DNA of 64,000 bases from JAMXLO01 sp963776505 (GTDB lineage Bacteria; Pseudomonadota; Alphaproteobacteria; Acetobacterales; Acetobacteraceae), in contig CAVZNH010000050.1 of assembly GCA_963776505.1 (NCBI GenBank), positions 228,164 through 292,163 of the forward strand, in the 5' to 3' direction. The translations under genes and the position numbers were made by a program. Positions 19,034 to 27,822 of this stretch are shown in pieces. The notes below the pieces were generated by a model. It made no database searches, was not told the DNA's origin, and saw only the letters and a list, made by a program, of their open reading frames with translations. Every line of letters begins with the position of its first letter. Positions within the stretch are counted from its first letter, which is position 1.

Positions 19034-19987
19034 ATGAACCCTGATCGCCGCCTGAGGCCTTTGGACCCCTCGGTCTCGCCCCGCTTCGGCGACGTGGCCA
19101 CGCTATTGCGGGCGCCGCGCGTGCCCCTCGGCCCGGGGATCGACATCGCGCTGGTCGGCGTGCCCTTCGACCTCGGCACCAACTACCGCACCGGAGCACG
19201 TGGCGGGCCGTCCGCGGTGCGGGAGGCGTCGCGCACCATCCGGCTGGTGCATCCGACCAGCCGGATAGCGCCGTTCGATCTGTGCGAGATCGCCGATGTC
19301 GGCGACGTTGCGATCAACGCCATGGACCTGTCAGCCAGCCTGGCCGCGATCGAGGCGTTCTTTGAGAACCTGCATCGCCTGCACGCGACCCCGATCACGG
19401 TCGGCGGCGATCATACCGTGCCGCTGCCGATCCTGCGCGCGATTGCCAAGGATCAGCCGGTCGGCATGGTGCAGTTCGACGCGCATCCAGATACGCTCGA
19501 CACCCTGATGGGCACGCGCATCAACCACGCGACGACCTTCCGGCGCGCCGTTGAGGAGGGACTGCTGGATCCGAAGCGCACGGTGCAGGTCGGACTGCGC
19601 GGCAGCATGTTCACTGCGGACGATGCGAGCTGGGGACGCGAGGCGGGCATGCGCGTCATCACCATGGACGAATTCGAGCAGCTCGGCCGCGTACGTGTCA
19701 TCGAGGAGATTGGTCGGGTGATCGGCGCTGCCCCAACCTATGTCAGCTTCGACATCGACGGCCTCGATGCGGCGAATGCGATGGGCACCGGCGTGCCGGA
19801 GGTCGGTGGCTACTCGGTGCGCGATGCACAGGTGATGCTGCAGAGCCTGCGGGGACGCAACCTGGTCGGCGCCGATCTGTGCGAGGTCGCGCCGATGTAC
19901 GATCCCACCGGGCAGACCGCGCTGAACGCGGCCAACCTCCTGTTCGAGCTGCTTTGCGTGGTGGCGGACAGCCGAGTGGCGCGGTGA
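19034..19987 (+). CDS. Agmatinase-family ureohydrolase
   Basis: Manganese-dependent ureohydrolase of 317 residues that releases urea from a guanidino compound (agmatine, guanidinobutyrate or guanidinopropionate). All metal ligands are visible: VGGDHT near residue 123, FDAHPDT near residue 149 and SFDIDGLDA near residue 237. The ATG at 19034 has a GGAGGA motif upstream. It stands alone but fits the urea and carbamoyl theme of the window, which also encodes a urea transporter at 54.5 kb. Sequence alone does not separate agmatinase from guanidinobutyrase or guanidinopropionase. Confidence 0.9.
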   Translation: MNPDRRLRPLDPSVSPRFGDVATLLRAPRVPLGPGIDIALVGVPFDLGTNYRTGARGGPSAVREASRTIRLVHPTSRIAPFDLCEIADVGDVAINAMDLSASLAAIEAFFENLHRLHATPITVGGDHTVPLPILRAIAKDQPVGMVQFDAHPDTLDTLMGTRINHATTFRRAVEEGLLDPKRTVQVGLRGSMFTADDASWGREAGMRVITMDEFEQLGRVRVIEEIGRVIGAAPTYVSFDIDGLDAANAMGTGVPEVGGYSVRDAQVMLQSLRGRNLVGADLCEVAPMYDPTGQTALNAANLLFELLCVVADSRVAR

Positions 19988-20024
19988 ACGCCAGGCGAGC
20001 GGTCAGGGGCAGCGCTGGGAAGCG

Positions 20025-21107
20025 TTAACCGGCACCACCTCTGACCTGTTCTGTCAGCCTATCGTCCAGGTCAGCGAGGTCGCGACGGAGCGTCACCAGC
20101 GAGAAGCCGAGTACGCTGTTCGGCGGCACCGTGCCGATCACACCATCCAGCTTTGCGAGCGCTGGCGCCGAGCCAAGACCGCGCAAGAACGCCGCCGCGT
20201 CAGCGAAATACTGAGCCAATGCCTCACTCGTCGTGATCTCCACCTCCTGTGGTTCGAAAACCATCGCGCGTCCTAGGAACGCCACGTCGCTGCGGACCCT
20301 GCGTAAGGTCCGCAACAAGGGTGCAACCGCGGGGCCGGTCCGCAAAGAGAGTGCCTGCTCCCGTGCATCCTCTGCTGCCGCCGTGGCGACTGCGTTCAGA
20401 TGACGATGCACCAGCTCGTTCAGCGCATCGATGTGTGCTGTGTCGGCGCCGGTCAAATGCGCCGCCGCGACCTTGCCCAGTCCGTCCAGCGCGCCGGCGG
20501 CACCCGTCCTGATCACTACCCGCGCCCGGTCCGGCAGCACCAGATGGGCTGTTAGGGCACCGATGGCGCATCCTAATGTGATCTCCACCACGCGATGGAA
20601 GGCTGTCAGCAGGCCGGCTCCGGGTGACGCACCGACAAGTACGATTACTGCGGTGATGGGCGCCAGCCGGAAGCTCGGGCGCAGTGCGGCAAGCAGTGCC
20701 GTTGGGCCGACGGCCAGGGTCATCACGAGAACCTCTGGCAACGGCGTGCGCCCGCGAAGGGTTGCACAGGCTGCGCCCACTATTGCACCAGCCACCGTCG
20801 CCATCAGCCGGTCGAGGCTCGCCCCCAGCGTGCCGCCGAGGCTACTTTGCATAACAACGACTGCGCTGATCACCGCCCAGTAGCTCTCCGGCAACGCGAA
20901 CGCCCAGGCGGCAGTGAACGCCAGTATTGCCGCGACGGTCATCCGTGTCGCATGCCGCAACACCTGCGGTTGAGGCAGGCGGTGCTTCAGCCCGCGTACC
21001 GCGGAAGCCAGCTTGGTCACAAGATAGCCGGATAGCTTTCCGCAGCGGGCGGCGATGCCACCGTCCAGCCATTTGAGGATCAAATCACGCACTTGCCGCC
21101 CGCGCAC
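20025..21107 (-). CDS. FUSC/aromatic-acid-exporter-type membrane protein
   Basis: Inner-membrane protein of 360 residues. Residues 45-190 hold about six hydrophobic segments typical of the FUSC family (MTVAAILAFTAAWAFALPESYWAVISAVVVMQ), followed by a cytoplasmic helical C-terminal half. FUSC proteins export aromatic acids or fusaric-acid-like compounds. The GTG start is nine bases after the stop of the UGSC-family gene, so it is probably the third gene of that operon and may export its product or a toxic substrate. Confidence 0.8.
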   Translation of the reverse strand: MRGRQVRDLILKWLDGGIAARCGKLSGYLVTKLASAVRGLKHRLPQPQVLRHATRMTVAAILAFTAAWAFALPESYWAVISAVVVMQSSLGGTLGASLDRLMATVAGAIVGAACATLRGRTPLPEVLVMTLAVGPTALLAALRPSFRLAPITAVIVLVGASPGAGLLTAFHRVVEITLGCAIGALTAHLVLPDRARVVIRTGAAGALDGLGKVAAAHLTGADTAHIDALNELVHRHLNAVATAAAEDAREQALSLRTGPAVAPLLRTLRRVRSDVAFLGRAMVFEPQEVEITTSEALAQYFADAAAFLRGLGSAPALAKLDGVIGTVPPNSVLGFSLVTLRRDLADLDDRLTEQVRGGAG

Positions 21108-21116
21108 ACCGGTTGA

Positions 21117-21641
21117 TCAGCGTCGCAGCAGCAACCGACCCGCCTGCGCGGCCGCGGCGGCCGCCATGTCGCGCAAGGCTGCGTCGCTCGCGCTGCTGAG
21201 CGGGTGCGCGATCACCGCGAACTCATAGCCCGTAAAGCCGAGTACGCGCGCCATCAGCTCGGCCGCACTGACGAAGCGCGTGGTCATCACCGCCATCGCG
21301 GGGATGCCAAGCTTTTCGGCGGTGACGGAGTCATGCAGACTGCACGACGAGCAGCTGCCTCAGTCGCCGATACCGGTGACCACAGCATGCCAGCGCGCGA
21401 TCTCGTCCACGATGTCGGGGTCGGCCGGCGCGCTGTAGTTCGACTTCTGGCGCATGATCACGTCGCCGACGCCCAGTTCGTCGCGCAACATGCGATCGAG
21501 ATGCGCGAAGAAGCCCTTCGTTCCCTCTTTTCCGTTCGAGATGAAGCCAACGGTCTTGCCAGCAAGCGAGGTCAGCCGCGGTGCCGTCTGACCCAGCGGC
21601 GGTGCCGTCTCGTTGGTAGGATCGAGAACCTGAAAGACCAT
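21117..21641 (-). CDS. UGSC-family candidate selenoprotein with in-frame UGA
   Basis: A 174-residue protein if UGA at 21360-21362 is decoded as selenocysteine (residue 94). The upstream part reads MVFQVLDPTNE ... GKTVGFISNGKEGTKGFF and ends VVTGIGD; after the UGA the same frame reads GSCSSCSLHD and continues 76 residues to a stop at 21117. The site is thus Sec-Gly-Ser-Cys, the motif that names the UGSC (seleno)protein family, and its position after a conserved GxGD turn matches. The fold is probably related to glycine-reductase selenoprotein B. Hairpins follow the UGA. The start at 21641 lies 10 bases after the partner gene. Without readthrough the product would be 93 residues and would lack the active site. 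Confidence 0.82.
21329..21358 (-). promoter_or_regulatory. Candidate SECIS hairpins of the UGSC gene
   Basis: Two alternative stems follow the UGA on the minus strand. GCAGCTGC pairs with GCAG-U-CTGC (one bulged U) around a 7-base loop starting 10 bases after the UGA. Alternatively AGTC pairs with GACT around the loop TGCAT, with G 24 bases from the UGA. The second has the more usual spacing and the first the stronger stem. Confidence 0.45.
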
Positions 21642-21651
21642 GGCGATAGTT

Positions 21652-22707
21652 TCACTGCGTCTGTGGTTCGCAGTCAACGCATGCGCCAATCGGCAATGTG
21701 ACCGCGCGGCTCTTGTGGCCGAGCCAGGGCGGGATCACCGCACCGAAACCGCCGGCGGGTCCGCCGGCCGCGACGACAAGCAGCTGATCGGGCGAATCCA
21801 GGGCGGCGTATTCGGTCTCGCCACGGTCGCGCACTACCGCGCCCTTGCCGACCTCGGCCCATTCGCTCCGGTGGATACGTGCGCGCCGATGGATGAAGGC
21901 GGCGACATCCGTCTTGCTCCAGCCGCCCGCTTGCAGATGCTCGCGCAATTGCCTCGGAATGATCAACGCATAGTTGCCGCCCCAGATCGAATAGTTCCGC
22001 ATGTTGGCGCGCATTTCCGCGGCGAAGGTCTCCAGGATCTCCTCTGGCTGCGTGGTCCACTCGTTCATGATCTGGCGCGGCGCGCCCGCCGCCATGACGG
22101 TGACCGTGGAAACCTCTGCCGGCAGCCCGCGCTGCGCATGCAAGGGCAGCCAGCCGGTATCCTCCTCGTCCTCGGCCACGCAGTAGCTGTACTTGCCCGG
22201 ATGGCCGATCGTGGAGCGGTCAATGCCGCCGGGTCGCACCTCCAGGATGTTGATCAATGCGAGGCGGATCGCGCGGCCGATCACCGCCGTGGCGCGGTCG
22301 CTGTTGCCAAGCGCATTGAACGAACCGGCGGCGCCAAGTTCGCGGCGCATGGGGCCGTTCAACACCACGAACACGGCGCATCCACCGGTCGAGGCAGTCG
22401 CGCCGTGCAGCAGGAATTCGGGTTGCAGCATCGCGGTGAAGGCGGTGACGACGGCAGGAAAATGCATCGGCAGGCAGCCGGCCATGACAGCGTTGATGGC
22501 GAGCTTCTCGGCCGTGATCGCCACACCGCGCACCGGCTCGATGCCAAGAAGCTGGTCAGGCGGCATCATCACCCATTCCAGGCAGGCCCGCACGGTGTCC
22601 TGCGTCGGTGGAACGATCGGCAGGCCATCGGTCCAGCCATTGGCATGATAGAGTTCTTGCACCGTCTGGATGTCGGCGATGTCATAGGTCTTGCTGGCGA
22701 GCTGCAT
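21652..22707 (-). CDS. Conserved partner protein of the UGSC gene
   Basis: A 351-residue protein that precedes the UGSC gene by 10 bases and is almost certainly cotranscribed with it. It has no signal peptide or membrane segment. The N-terminus carries a WTDGLPIVPPT motif seen in conserved hypothetical proteins associated with this family, and the C-terminus carries a CVDC pair that could exchange disulfides with the Sec-Gly-Ser-Cys site (inference). The ATG at 22707 is only 43 bases from the divergent gamma-glutamyltransferase start. No enzymatic function is known to me. Confidence 0.7.
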   Translation of the reverse strand: MQLASKTYDIADIQTVQELYHANGWTDGLPIVPPTQDTVRACLEWVMMPPDQLLGIEPVRGVAITAEKLAINAVMAGCLPMHFPAVVTAFTAMLQPEFLLHGATASTGGCAVFVVLNGPMRRELGAAGSFNALGNSDRATAVIGRAIRLALINILEVRPGGIDRSTIGHPGKYSYCVAEDEEDTGWLPLHAQRGLPAEVSTVTVMAAGAPRQIMNEWTTQPEEILETFAAEMRANMRNYSIWGGNYALIIPRQLREHLQAGGWSKTDVAAFIHRRARIHRSEWAEVGKGAVVRDRGETEYAALDSPDQLLVVAAGGPAGGFGAVIPPWLGHKSRAVTLPIGACVDCEPQTQ

Positions 22708-22750
22708 GACGGCGACATTAGCCCGTGCGCCAGGCAACGGAGAAGACCGC

Positions 22751-24526
22751 ATGTTCACCACCCGTCCCGAGATAGCCGGTACTTTCGGTGTCGTCGCCAG
22801 TACCCACTGGATTGCGAGCCAGGTCGGTATGGCGGTACTGGAACGTGGCGGCAACGCCTTCGATGCCGCGGCCGCGACGGCGTTCACGCTCCAGGTCGCA
22901 GAGCCGCATCTCAACGGCCCGGGCGGCGATGCGCCGATCATCCTGCATTCGGCGCGCACGCGAACACAGCATGTGGTCTGCGGGCAGGGTGTGTCGCCGC
23001 AGACCGCGACACTGGAAAAGTTCCGCGCTCTCGACATCGACCTGATCCCCGCGACCGGTGTTTTGCCCGCGGTGGTGCCCGGCGCGTTCGACGCCTGGTG
23101 CCTGCTGTTGCGCGACTGGGGCACCTGGGAACTGCCCGACGTGCTGGCATTCGCCATCGGCTACGCGAAGAACGGCATCCATGTCGTGCCACGCATCAGC
23201 GCGACGATTGAGAGCATGCGGTCGCTGTTCGAGACGGAGTGGAAAACGTCAGCCGCCGTTTTCCTGCCTGACGGCAAGAGCCCCGCACCGGAATCGCTGT
23301 TCGCGCGACCCGTGCTCGCCGCCACTTATGAACGCATCTGCCGCGAGGCGATCGGCGACACGCGCGAGGCCCGCATCGATGCCGCGCGCGGCGCCTGGTA
23401 TCGCGGGTTCGTCGCCGAGGCGGTGGACAAGTTCTTCCGCACCACCGACGTGCTGGACGTATCGGGGCGTCGCCATCGTGGACTGTTGGCAGCGGATGAC
23501 TTTGCTCGATGGTCGGCGACGGTCGAGGATCCGGTCAGCTACGATTACCACGGCCATACTGTTCTAAAATGTGGCCCGTGGAGTCAGGGGCCGGCGTTCC
23601 TGCAACAGCTCGCACTGCTGCGAGGCTTCGACATCGCGGCGATGGACCCGTTCGGCAACGACTTTGTCCATACCGTTGTCGAATGTGCCAAGCTGGCCTT
23701 CGCCGATCGTGAGGCCTACTACGGCGATCCAAACTTTGCCCGCGTGCCTCTCAGTGCGTTATTGTCCGATGAGTACAACGCAGAACGCCGCAGGCTGGTC
23801 GGCCGCAGCGCATCGCTGGAACTGCGCCCCGGCGCAGTCTCTGGTTACACGCCCATCGTCGACCGCGACGCCGATCGCCGCGCGCACCTGCTCACTCGCA
23901 CGCCTGGTGTCGGCGAGCCGACAGTATCGCGGCTCGGCGTCATCGGCGCCGACACCTGCCATCTCGACGTGATCGACAAGGACGGCAACATGGTCAGCGC
24001 CACACCGTCCGGCGGCTGGCTGCAGTCCTCTCCGGTGATTCCGGAACTCGGCTTCTGCATGGGAACGCGTGGGCAGATGTTCTGGCTGAAGCCCGACCTG
24101 CCCAACAGCCTGGAGCCGGGCAAGCGACCGCGCACCACGCTGTCACCGAGTTTCGCGCTGCGCGACGGTAAGCCGTGGATGGCATTCGGCACGCCAGGTG
24201 GCGAGCAGCAGGACCAGTGGTCGCTGATCTTCTTCCTGCGCATGGTGCATTACCGTATGGGCATTCAAGAGGCGATCGATGCGCCGTCGTTCCACACCGA
24301 GCACTGGCCGTCGAGCTTCTGGCCGCGCGTCGCGCGTCCCGGCAAGGTGGTGCTGGAAGGCCGCTACCCCGACGCAGTGATGTACGAACTGAAGGCTCGC
24401 GACCACAAGGCCGAGAAGGGCGACGAGTGGTCAGAAGGCCGTCTGTCCGCCGCACGTATCGAGGGAAACCAGATGCGAGCCGGCGCCAATCCGCGCGGCA
24501 TGCAGGGCTACGCAGTCGGCCGCTGA
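22751..24526 (+). CDS. Gamma-glutamyltransferase-family protein
   Basis: Ntn-hydrolase of 591 residues. The autoprocessing threonine is in GADTCHLDVID near residue 400, matching the Thr-initiated small subunit of gamma-glutamyltransferases. The N-terminal half has the family motif GGNAFDAAAATAF and EPHLNGPGGDAPI, and the C-terminal half ends with FGTPGGEQQDQW. No signal peptide is visible, unlike the periplasmic glutathione enzyme, so it may be an intracellular gamma-glutamyl or acylase-type member. The start is set by GGAGAAG five bases before the ATG at 22751. It is divergent from the UGSC operon. Confidence 0.88.
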   Translation: MFTTRPEIAGTFGVVASTHWIASQVGMAVLERGGNAFDAAAATAFTLQVAEPHLNGPGGDAPIILHSARTRTQHVVCGQGVSPQTATLEKFRALDIDLIPATGVLPAVVPGAFDAWCLLLRDWGTWELPDVLAFAIGYAKNGIHVVPRISATIESMRSLFETEWKTSAAVFLPDGKSPAPESLFARPVLAATYERICREAIGDTREARIDAARGAWYRGFVAEAVDKFFRTTDVLDVSGRRHRGLLAADDFARWSATVEDPVSYDYHGHTVLKCGPWSQGPAFLQQLALLRGFDIAAMDPFGNDFVHTVVECAKLAFADREAYYGDPNFARVPLSALLSDEYNAERRRLVGRSASLELRPGAVSGYTPIVDRDADRRAHLLTRTPGVGEPTVSRLGVIGADTCHLDVIDKDGNMVSATPSGGWLQSSPVIPELGFCMGTRGQMFWLKPDLPNSLEPGKRPRTTLSPSFALRDGKPWMAFGTPGGEQQDQWSLIFFLRMVHYRMGIQEAIDAPSFHTEHWPSSFWPRVARPGKVVLEGRYPDAVMYELKARDHKAEKGDEWSEGRLSAARIEGNQMRAGANPRGMQGYAVGR

Positions 24527-24627
24527 CGGCTTGTGACCATGCGCACACCGGGTCTCCAGCGGGGGCGGTAAGAACGCTCCCGTCGGCGAGTTCGTCGCCG
24601 CGCCCATGCCAAAAGAGGAGATAGACA

Positions 24628-25029
24628 ATGACACGCCTGATGCGCGGCCTGATCTCGGTGGCCGCCTTGCTTGCAACCTCACCTGCTTTCGCAGGTGGTC
24701 AACACGGTGCGGATGTTGCACGCCCCGTTGTTTACGAAGCGCCGAACCGGCATCTCAACCATGAAACTCGCGAGTTGGAGAACAGGGTCAACCACCTGAC
24801 AAATGACGTGAACCGCGACACCAGGGCATTGACCCGGGACCAGCAGAGGCTGAATGCCCTGGAGATCCAGGCGGCAGAGGCCAACGTAGGCAAGGCGCCG
24901 CCGCTCTCCCCGTGGCAGCAGAACGAGCTGGTGGACCTGCGGAGGGATATCACGCACCTCAACCAGGATATTGCCCACGACAATCAGCGGCGAGCTGCTG
25001 ATGAGCTGAAGATCGAAGCCTGGCACTAG
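24628..25029 (+). CDS. Small secreted helical protein
   Basis: A 133-residue protein with a Sec signal (LISVAALLATSPAFAG). The remainder is polar and heptad-like from about residue 48 to the end (repeated NHLTNDVNRDTRALTRDQQ pattern), so probably a coiled coil. GAGGAG lies about nine bases before the ATG. No family recognised; periplasmic location inferred. Confidence 0.7.
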   Translation: MTRLMRGLISVAALLATSPAFAGGQHGADVARPVVYEAPNRHLNHETRELENRVNHLTNDVNRDTRALTRDQQRLNALEIQAAEANVGKAPPLSPWQQNELVDLRRDITHLNQDIAHDNQRRAADELKIEAWH

Positions 25030-25052
25030 ACGCCGCAAGACCGGACGCACTT

Positions 25053-25129
25053 GTCATTGCGAGGAGCGAAGCGACGAAGCAATCTCCATCGTAAGGAGAT
25101 TGCTGCGTCGCTTCGCTCCTCGCAATGAC
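25053..25129. repeat. Long inverted repeat, family B copy 1
   Basis: Near-perfect 77-base palindrome: GTCATTGCGAGGAGCGAAGC on the left and GCTTCGCTCCTCGCAATGAC on the right, with GCAATCTCC/GGAGATTGC at the centre. It lies between convergent genes and resembles the short palindromic elements widely scattered in alphaproteobacterial genomes. Confidence 0.9.
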
Positions 25130-25150
25130 GCTGTCCTTCGTATGTTGGAC

Positions 25151-26917
25151 TCATGCACCTCGTTTCTTGCCGGGCTGTGCGCCGCGCGGATGCTTCGGTG
25201 TCGCAGCACGCTTCGGCTTCGCCGCATGCTTCGGCGCCCTGGCTGCGCGCAGATCGGCGATGGTGGCGCGTGTGGTGATCTGCTCGGGGTTCATGCGCAG
25301 CTCGACGACTGCCGGCCTGCCGCTGTCCACCGCGCGGCGGAACGCGGGCGCGAATTCGGCGGTGTCGCTCACCACTTCGCCATGCCCGCCGAAGGCCTCG
25401 ATGAATTTCGCAAAGTCCGGGTTGGTCAACCCAGTGCCGGAGACGCGGCCAGGATAGGCGCGCTCCTGGTGCATGCGGATGGTGCCGTACATCTGGTTGT
25501 TGAACACCAGCACGATCGGCGCGACGCCATGGTGGAACGCGGTGGCGAGTTCCTGGCCGGTCATCAGGAAACCACCATCGCCGACGAGGCTCACCACCAT
25601 GCGATCAGGGTAGGCGATCTTCGCGCCGATCGCAGCCGGCACGCTGTAGCCCATCGCACCGTTGGTTGGACCGATATAGCGTTGGCCGTCGCGGAAGTTG
25701 ATGAAGCGCGTTGCCCAGCCGGCGAAATTGCCGGCATCCGTGGTGATCAGCGCATCGCGATCGAGCAGCGATTCGAGCTCACGCATCGCCGTGCCGAGGT
25801 TGAGCGTGCCCTCATAGTTTGGCACGGCGCGCTGCGCCTCGCGCAGTGAGCGCAGTTCCTCGGTCCATGCCACCCAGTCGGACCGCACCGGCTCCAGCGC
25901 TGCGACGGCATGGGCAAATGCATTGGGGTCTGACACGATGCCGAGGGCAGGACGGAACACACGGCCGATCTCGCTGCCGTCGGGATGCACCTGGATGATC
26001 GGCACGCTGCCAGCCATGTCGAACAGCGTGTAGCCCTGCGTCACCGTGTCACCGAGACGCGAGCCGATCGCCAGGATCAGGTCGGCTTCCTTCACCTTGG
26101 CGACGAGACCGGGATCGGAACCGACACCGAGATCGCCGGCAAAGTTTTCCAGCGTTCCGTCGTACAGTGCCTGGCGGCGGAAGCCCACAGTCACCGGAAT
26201 GTCATTGCCCAGCAAAAAATCGCGGATCGCGGCGCGGCCTGCGTCGGTCCAGCACGAGCCGCCGAGAACGGCAAGCGGCTTGCGTGCTCGGCCAAGCATC
26301 GTGCGCAATTGCGCGAGAGCGGCGGGATCGGGATGTGGCGGCGATACCGGTGCGCGCGGCAGGTCGGACACCTCGATCATGTCCTTCTGCATCTCTTCGG
26401 AGAGCGCGATGACCACCGGGCCAGGCCGTCCTGACACCGCGACGTCCATCGCATGCGCGACAACTTCGGGGATGCGCTTCGCCTGGTCGATCTGCGTCAC
26501 CCACTTGGCGAGCGGGCTGAACATCCGGCGGTAATCGACCTCCTGGAATGCATCACGGCCAGCGTCCTCGTGCGGGATCTGGCCGACAAAGAGCAGCAGC
26601 GGCGTGCTGTCCTGCATCGCGACGTGCACGCCGATGGAGCCATGGCAGGCGCCGGGGCCACGTGTCACCATCGCCGCCGCGGGGCGGCCTTTCAGTTTGC
26701 CAAACGCTTCGGCCATGTGCACCGCGCCGGCCTCGAAGCGACAGGTGACCAGCTTCAGTTTCTGCCGGACCTCGTAGAGCCCGTCGAGTACATCGAGATA
26801 GCTCTCGCCTGGCACGGCGAATACATGATCGATGCCCTGCGCCACCAGGGCATCCGCAAGCGCGCGTCCGCCCGTCCGTGGGACGATACGCGCCTTGCGC
26901 GCCTGAGCCAGTTCCAT
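25151..26917 (-). CDS. Thiamine-diphosphate-dependent enzyme, acetolactate-synthase-like
   Basis: A 588-residue TPP enzyme with the three-domain acetolactate synthase/benzoylformate decarboxylase layout. The catalytic glutamate region (GESYLDVLDG; RFEAGAVHMAEAFG) is at residues 35-75 and the TPP-binding motif GDGGFLMTGQEL ... NN near residue 440. The last 40 residues are rich in Lys, Ala, Arg and Pro (AAKPKRAATPKHPRG) and lie beyond the fold. No regulatory subunit gene adjoins, and it is not next to ilv genes, so a role in catabolism (for example sulfoacetaldehyde, oxalyl-CoA or glyoxylate chemistry) is as likely as valine synthesis. Confidence 0.85.
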   Translation of the reverse strand: MELAQARKARIVPRTGGRALADALVAQGIDHVFAVPGESYLDVLDGLYEVRQKLKLVTCRFEAGAVHMAEAFGKLKGRPAAAMVTRGPGACHGSIGVHVAMQDSTPLLLFVGQIPHEDAGRDAFQEVDYRRMFSPLAKWVTQIDQAKRIPEVVAHAMDVAVSGRPGPVVIALSEEMQKDMIEVSDLPRAPVSPPHPDPAALAQLRTMLGRARKPLAVLGGSCWTDAGRAAIRDFLLGNDIPVTVGFRRQALYDGTLENFAGDLGVGSDPGLVAKVKEADLILAIGSRLGDTVTQGYTLFDMAGSVPIIQVHPDGSEIGRVFRPALGIVSDPNAFAHAVAALEPVRSDWVAWTEELRSLREAQRAVPNYEGTLNLGTAMRELESLLDRDALITTDAGNFAGWATRFINFRDGQRYIGPTNGAMGYSVPAAIGAKIAYPDRMVVSLVGDGGFLMTGQELATAFHHGVAPIVLVFNNQMYGTIRMHQERAYPGRVSGTGLTNPDFAKFIEAFGGHGEVVSDTAEFAPAFRRAVDSGRPAVVELRMNPEQITTRATIADLRAARAPKHAAKPKRAATPKHPRGAQPGKKRGA

Positions 26918-27157
26918 CCGAGCCTCCTGCTGTGCCCGTCAGGGCGCTTGCTCACAGGATAGTCAGATCGAGCTGCTTCCGTCACGCCCGATCCGGATGG
27001 AACGGCCCGCATGGACAGTACGGTACAAACCCTATCCGCAAGATTGCGAATTGTCGTCCGGTCACTCGACGGTGTTTGCTCGCCACAAATCGGACAAAAC
27101 GTCTGCCAATTTCCGCCCTTGCCAGTGCCAACCCTTTGCGTATCCACTGAGACCGCT

Positions 27158-27442
27158 ATGAAAGGTACCCCGATGCTACAGAGCATGACCTGGTATGCCA
27201 CCGACAATCTGGCACGGAGCCAATTCCAGATGTTCAGCCAGCTCGGCGAGGAGATGCGGCTGAGCAAGGACGATCAGCGCCGCGTGCTGCTGCTGTCCCC
27301 GCAGGAATGGGCCGACTGGTCGGAATTCGTTGAGGACGGTGTGCTGCCGGCGCAACCGCAACTTCCGGTAATGCTGCGTCGCCTGGGCAACGCCAGCCAC
27401 CGCCTGGCGGTATTGGCCGACCGGAGAGGCGCACGGGCATAG
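27158..27442 (+). CDS. Small protein, possibly HTH/MbcA-like
   Basis: A 94-residue protein without signal or membrane segments. Its middle (LSKDDQRRVLLLSPQEW followed by MLRRLGNASHRLAVL) faintly resembles the HTH domain of Xre/MbcA/ParS-type antitoxins, but no toxin gene adjoins. The start at 27158 is tentative; 27173 is also possible. Identity uncertain. Confidence 0.5.
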   Translation: MKGTPMLQSMTWYATDNLARSQFQMFSQLGEEMRLSKDDQRRVLLLSPQEWADWSEFVEDGVLPAQPQLPVMLRRLGNASHRLAVLADRRGARA

Positions 27443-27497
27443 TTCGCCTGCTCGCAAATCCTGCTACGCTGCTTGTGGCGTCGGACCGGGAGGTCGC

Positions 27498-27752
27498 ATG
27501 CGGGCGATATTCGTGCAGATCAAGTGTGAGATGGGTCAGGCCTACAAGGTCGCCCGCGAGGCGGCCGACACCATTGAACAGATGTCAGAACTCTACTCCA
27601 CATCGGGACAATACGACCTGCTCGGTAAGTTCTATCTTGAGCCCGAGCAGGACATCGGGCTGTTTGTAACTGAGAAGATCCAGACCCTGCCCGGCGTGAA
27701 GGATACCTACACGCTGATCACCTTCAACGCATTCAGCGGCGGGCGCACATAG
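27498..27752 (+). CDS. Stand-alone Lrp/AsnC ligand-binding (RAM) domain protein
   Basis: An 84-residue protein consisting only of the RAM/ACT-like domain that forms the effector-binding half of Lrp/AsnC regulators: an AIFVQIKC strand, SGQYDLLGKFYLE and a C-terminal YTLITFNAF strand. It has no DNA-binding domain. Stand-alone versions occur widely, may bind amino acids and may modulate full-length Lrp proteins. GGAGG precedes the ATG. Confidence 0.82.
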   Translation: MRAIFVQIKCEMGQAYKVAREAADTIEQMSELYSTSGQYDLLGKFYLEPEQDIGLFVTEKIQTLPGVKDTYTLITFNAFSGGRT

Positions 27753-27782
27753 AGTCATCTTTCGGCGCGCGATTGTCATTCC

Positions 27783-27808
27783 GTCATGCCGACGCAGGTC
27801 AGCATGAC
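27783..27808. terminator. Hairpin between convergent genes
   Basis: GTCATGC and GCATGAC form a 7-bp stem with a 12-base loop in the gap between the RAM-domain gene and ridA-like gene. A plausible bidirectional terminator; no long T-run follows. Confidence 0.45.
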
Positions 27809-27822
27809 GTTGTGGGCGCTCC

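Noticed and set aside
18685..19182. A 165-codon minus-strand frame over the SelW-like gene
   Set aside because: It reads a different frame of the same strand and shows no similarity, whereas the UGA-containing frame matches SelW end to end.
25151..26917. Assigning ilvB (biosynthetic acetolactate synthase)
   Set aside because: There is no adjacent ilvN or ilvC and the sequence does not single out this function from related TPP enzymes.
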